Notes under the pieces: model-generated
What the model was told of the DNA's origin: nothing
Database searches by the model: none
The model's input: only the letters and a program-made list of their open reading frames with translations
Source of the DNA: Vreelandella nigrificans
GTDB lineage: Bacteria; Pseudomonadota; Gammaproteobacteria; Pseudomonadales; Halomonadaceae
Direction of reading: 5' to 3'
Length of the DNA: 64,000 nt
Assembly (NCBI RefSeq): GCF_002374315.1
Contig: NZ_NWUX01000002.1
Coordinates: forward strand, 423,345-487,344
Program-made: the position numbers and the translations under genes
Part shown: piece by piece, positions 61,230 through 64,000 of the stretch
Numbering within the stretch: the first letter of the stretch is position 1
How the letters are laid out: every line of letters begins with the position of its first letter

Positions 61230-61442
61230 TTATTTATTGCGCAGTGGCTCAAGCAGGTCACTTAGGCCGTTATGGTCAATCTCATGCATCAGCTGGAGGA
61301 GTTGGCCAATTTCCCCTTTAGGGAATCCTTCTCGCGCAAACCAGTTTAGATAAGGGCCTGGTAAGTCGGCAATAAGCCAGCCTTGGTGCTTTCCAAACGG
61401 CATAGTGCGGGTGACGAGTTTCTCAAGGTCTTTAGGTTGCAT
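61230..61442 (-). CDS. DUF3820-family small protein
   Basis: 70 residues with MPFGKHQGWLIADLPGPYLNWFAREGFPKGEIGQLL (core MPFGKHQGWLIADLP), the DUF3820 or quorum-sensing-regulated virulence-factor-like signature. The gene is small and convergent with the preceding gene at 13 bp. The function is unknown in this setting. Confidence 0.85.
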   Translation of the reverse strand: MQPKDLEKLVTRTMPFGKHQGWLIADLPGPYLNWFAREGFPKGEIGQLLQLMHEIDHNGLSDLLEPLRNK

Positions 61443-61490
61443 GGTGATAGTGCCTACGTACTGATTGAGTCAATTAAGATAGCTGGCGGA

Positions 61491-62357
61491 TTATTGGTCA
61501 ATGGTACCAATTAACTGGGCCAATGCCCGTGCGGGTTCGCTTAAATGCCCATTAGTGCGATGAATGAGGCCTATATCGCGATGTATAGTACGTTCGCCTA
61601 AATCAATCGCACGTACGTCTTTAGGCCAGCGTTTGAGCGCCTTGGGCTGAGGTACAAGCGCTACACCCACGCCATCGGCAACCAGCTGCACAATGGCGTC
61701 CAGCTCATCTACTTCACATATGTCATGCACTTGGCAGTGGTTGTCCCTTAAAAAACGTTCGACCTGACGGCCCCCAAATGATGTTCGGTCGTAGCGTACA
61801 AAAGGGTTATTAGCTAATAGGACTCGCCAATCCTCGCTTGGTAACTGGCGTGGCACAATTAAGCGAAACGGCTCGTGAGCCAGAGGTGTCCAGCGTAAAT
61901 CACTGTGTAGCGAAAATGGAGGTCGAATAATCACTGCCATATCCAGCTCACCAGCATCTACCTGATTCATTAGGTCCAGAGAAAGCCCAGGCACCAATCG
62001 CGTATGGCACTCAGGATAGCGACGGTGAAAGCGAGCCAAAACTGCGGGGAGCAGGGAGCGCTGAATAGATGCAATTGCCCCAATGGTAAGTCGCATGCCA
62101 AGCCCTTGGCTGGAAGGCGAGTTGCCTAACGTCGCGTACAGACCAAGTAAGGTTTGCGCTTGCAGCAGGGTTTCTTGCCCCCGTGGGGTGAGGACGGCTG
62201 CCCGTCCGCTGCGCTCAAACAGGGGAATGCCAAGGGCCTCTTCTAAACGCTTCATTTGCGCGCTGACTGCCGCTTGGGTTAACCCAACATGCTGGCCTGC
62301 CGCGGCAAAGGTGCCATGCTGGGCAACGGCAACTAGGGTTTTCAGTTCTCGTATCAT
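61491..62357 (-). CDS. LysR-family transcriptional regulator
   Basis: 288 residues: N-terminal winged helix (LKTLVAVAQHGTFAAAGQHVGLTQAAVSAQMKRLEEALGIPLFER, core GTFAAAGQHVGLTQAAVSAQ) and a C-terminal substrate-binding domain. It diverges from the VOC-family gene at 62504 with about 146 bp between starts, the usual place for a LysR target. The 62380-62420 stretch is AT-rich and may hold the shared operator. Confidence 0.92.
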   Translation of the reverse strand: MIRELKTLVAVAQHGTFAAAGQHVGLTQAAVSAQMKRLEEALGIPLFERSGRAAVLTPRGQETLLQAQTLLGLYATLGNSPSSQGLGMRLTIGAIASIQRSLLPAVLARFHRRYPECHTRLVPGLSLDLMNQVDAGELDMAVIIRPPFSLHSDLRWTPLAHEPFRLIVPRQLPSEDWRVLLANNPFVRYDRTSFGGRQVERFLRDNHCQVHDICEVDELDAIVQLVADGVGVALVPQPKALKRWPKDVRAIDLGERTIHRDIGLIHRTNGHLSEPARALAQLIGTIDQ

Positions 62358-62503
62358 TCGCCGCTTCTTTCATCAGTAATATTTGTGAATCAATCAAAAA
62401 ACAATTGATTTTATTTTTGCATGGCACAGCCTAGGATAATCGCATAGTGGCCGCTCGGCGCGCCATTCGATCCCCAAAAAAAGCATTAAAGCAGGAGATG
62501 ACC

Positions 62504-62929
62504 ATGACGCTTTCCCCTTTCCATTTAGCTATTCCTGTCTACGATGTAGCGCTTGCCCGTGCATTTTATAATGATGTATTTGGCCTTGAAGAGGGGCGTT
62601 CTAGCGATCACTGGGTCGACTTTAACTTCTTTGGTCATCAATTAGTCATCCACGAACACCCGAAAACCGCCGGCCAAGAGAGCGCCCATACTAATCCGGT
62701 TGATGGCCATAACGTGCCAGTGCCGCACTTTGGCGTCATTTTGGAGTGGGATGAATGGGAAGCCCTAGCCGAGCGCTTAAAAGAGAGAGGCACCGCGTTT
62801 GTGATTGAGCCTTATATTCGTTTTAAAGGCGAGACAGGCGAGCAGGCGACGATGTTCCTACTTGACCCCTGTGGTAACGCCCTGGAATTCAAAGCGTTTA
62901 AAGATAAGGGTCAAATCTTTGCTAAATAA
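62504..62929 (+). CDS. VOC/glyoxalase-family protein
   Basis: 141 residues from ATG 62504, chosen because the GCAGGAG box is 6 bp away; ATG 62498 adds two residues. The fold is glyoxalase/dioxygenase-like: [27 protein letters not shown] at the start and [15 protein letters not shown] near the end. Candidate metal ligands are His5-type, His in GHQLVIHEH and Glu in NALEF. The reaction is unknown. It is probably regulated by the divergent LysR gene. Confidence 0.88.
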   Translation: MTLSPFHLAIPVYDVALARAFYNDVFGLEEGRSSDHWVDFNFFGHQLVIHEHPKTAGQESAHTNPVDGHNVPVPHFGVILEWDEWEALAERLKERGTAFVIEPYIRFKGETGEQATMFLLDPCGNALEFKAFKDKGQIFAK

Positions 62930-63004
62930 GCTCTACTACTAGGCAAGCCCCATTACCCAATAACCCTGGGCAGGTCGCCTGTGCCTGGCGCTTATTAAGA
63001 GAGT

Positions 63005-63030
63005 CCACCGCTTGCTAGGCGGTGGTTTTA
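63005..63030 (+). terminator. Terminator after VOC gene
   Basis: CCACCGC (63005-63011) pairs with GCGGTGG (63019-63025) around a 7-base loop, then TTTTAT. It is a standard intrinsic terminator. Confidence 0.8.
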
Positions 63031-63067
63031 TCAAGGCTAGCGGTAGGGCTATGCAAAGTGAGTCACA

Positions 63068-63835
63068 TTAAACATGTGCGGATACGCGAAGCCTGACATA
63101 GTCAGCGGTCCAGTGGCCTTGACCATCGCTCAAACTGTGAGCGAGAAGGCTTATGGTGTTATCGAGGATTGCTTCTTGTAGGTCCTCTTCTAGCCCATGT
63201 AGGAAGGGGTTGGCGAACGTTCTAAGCCAGCCTGCTATGCCAGTTGGTAGAGGCGTAGGGCGAGGAATTAGCTCGATAGAGTCAACGTGAAAACCAACGG
63301 TTTGAAGTAAGTGTGCATACTCTTGTGTGGTTGGAAAGTACCATGGATGGCGTCCGTGTGAACTGATTCCACGAAACTGTAGCGACGCAATAAGTGCCGT
63401 ACAAATGGCAGCCACATTACCGTGTCCACCGAACTCTGCAACGAATCGCCCCCCAGGCTTTAGCGCTCGCTTCACACCCGCTAACACCTTTTGTGGGTCT
63501 AACATCCAGTGCAAAGCCGCGTTGCTAAATACCGCATCAAACTCATGATCAAAGGGTAGCTGATGACCATCGACCACACGAGCTGTTACCCCGCGCTGTC
63601 GTGTTGTAGCCACCATATCCTCTGATGCATCGACACCCAAAACATCAGCTCCGAGTTGTGCAATACGTTCAGTGAGTGTGCCATTGCCGCAGCCCAGATC
63701 TAAGATGCGCTGCCCTGGCTGAGGCGCTAATAGCTTCAACACCTCGTTGCCTAGTGTTGGAACAAAGTCGGCGTGTTCCGCATATTGGCTGGCATTCCAT
63801 TGCTGCCCTGGCGGTGTATGAGAGGCGTGAGACAT
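63068..63835 (-). CDS. Class I SAM-dependent methyltransferase
   Basis: 255 residues with an AGGAAG box. Motif I ILDLGCGNGTLTERIA and motif II VLGVDASEDMV are clear, with FDAVFSNAALHWMLDPQKVLAG (core VFSNAALHWML) as motif III/post-I. It resembles small trans-aconitate/UbiE-like methyltransferases. The substrate is unknown. Confidence 0.88.
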   Translation of the reverse strand: MSHASHTPPGQQWNASQYAEHADFVPTLGNEVLKLLAPQPGQRILDLGCGNGTLTERIAQLGADVLGVDASEDMVATTRQRGVTARVVDGHQLPFDHEFDAVFSNAALHWMLDPQKVLAGVKRALKPGGRFVAEFGGHGNVAAICTALIASLQFRGISSHGRHPWYFPTTQEYAHLLQTVGFHVDSIELIPRPTPLPTGIAGWLRTFANPFLHGLEEDLQEAILDNTISLLAHSLSDGQGHWTADYVRLRVSAHV

Positions 63836-63986
63836 GTTGGCTTCCTGGCATCGTTATAGGTCGTAGGGCTTACCCAAGGGCTTGATTTAGTATAGCTTGC
63901 TAGCAATATCATATGCGTAACTATGAACTGGTCTAATTGGAGCGGACACCCCGGTAAGCCTCATACTGGAGGCATTGGAGGTGTTC

Positions 63987-64000
63987 ATGACCAAGAAAAC
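63987..64000 (+). CDS. Possible start of an IS3-family transposase gene, cut by window
   Basis: Only ATGACCAAGAAAAC is visible, encoding MTKK(T), preceded by a GGAGG box at 63977-63981. Many IS3-family OrfA proteins start MTKKT and lie behind a short leader like the ACTGGTCTAATTGGAGCGGACACC stretch at 63924-63947. Identity rests on this resemblance and is weak. Confidence 0.35.

Overview
The window looks like a chromosomal segment of a gammaproteobacterium, most likely a Halomonas/Vreelandella-type member of the Halomonadaceae. This is inferred from protein flavour and gene content; no rRNA or other marker is present to prove it. The backbone has moderate-to-high GC and ordinary housekeeping and accessory genes.

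Layout. (1) 1-5172: a siderophore/haem-type ABC importer (two FecCD permeases and an ATPase), an ABC exporter and a YceI-like periplasmic protein. (2) 5301-26703: a CAT-anticodon tRNA gene followed by a 21.4 kb genomic island. The island is bounded by a 41-bp direct repeat of the tRNA 3' part (5332-5372 and 26663-26703) and begins with a tyrosine integrase. Its middle is a relic of an IncP-1 (RK2-like) plasmid backbone: oriT, traJ, traI, trbJ, a trbK-like gene, trbL, three exact KorB operators, a near-perfect KorA operator and three TrfA-type iterons. No trfA, korA, korB, traG or trb ATPase gene is present. The remainder is defence-like cargo: a low-GC membrane protein, a single-chain type IIG/ISP-like restriction-methylation enzyme, an AbiEi/AbiEii toxin-antitoxin pair, and a three-gene operon of a radical SAM enzyme, a small DUF6375-like protein and a 1343-residue nuclease-STAND NTPase. 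(3) 26942-37240: a TonB-dependent siderophore receptor with a Fur box, two Crp/Fnr-type regulators, an NfeD/SPFH pair, a DUF305 protein, a TRIC-type channel and a very large YdbH/AsmA-like envelope protein. (4) 37348-48941: a DUF3581 protein, then a cluster of transglutaminase, circularly permuted ATP-grasp and alpha-E genes in two sets, one with a fused ATP-grasp/alpha-E and one with separate genes, plus a zinc peptidase. (5) 49177-64000: mmsA, a CMD-family protein, a GAF-PAS-GGDEF protein, a CorA-type channel, an MFS transporter, NnrU, an MDR oxidoreductase, a proline racemase-family protein, ArfB, several DUF proteins, a LysR regulator, a VOC protein and a methyltransferase, ending in what may be the start of an IS3-family element.

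How the parts relate. The island sits between the siderophore importer genes and a siderophore receptor, so without it the receptor would lie about 240 bp from the tRNA. The IncP relic could make the island mobilizable in trans, because relaxase and oriT are both intact by motif, but it cannot build its own conjugation channel. The best candidate for an undescribed system is the radical SAM / DUF6375-like / nuclease-STAND operon at 20822-26190. The ATP-grasp/transglutaminase cluster is a known but biochemically obscure predicted peptide-modification system. Here one of its two ATP-grasp copies has lost an internal segment that holds a conserved lysine motif in the other copy.
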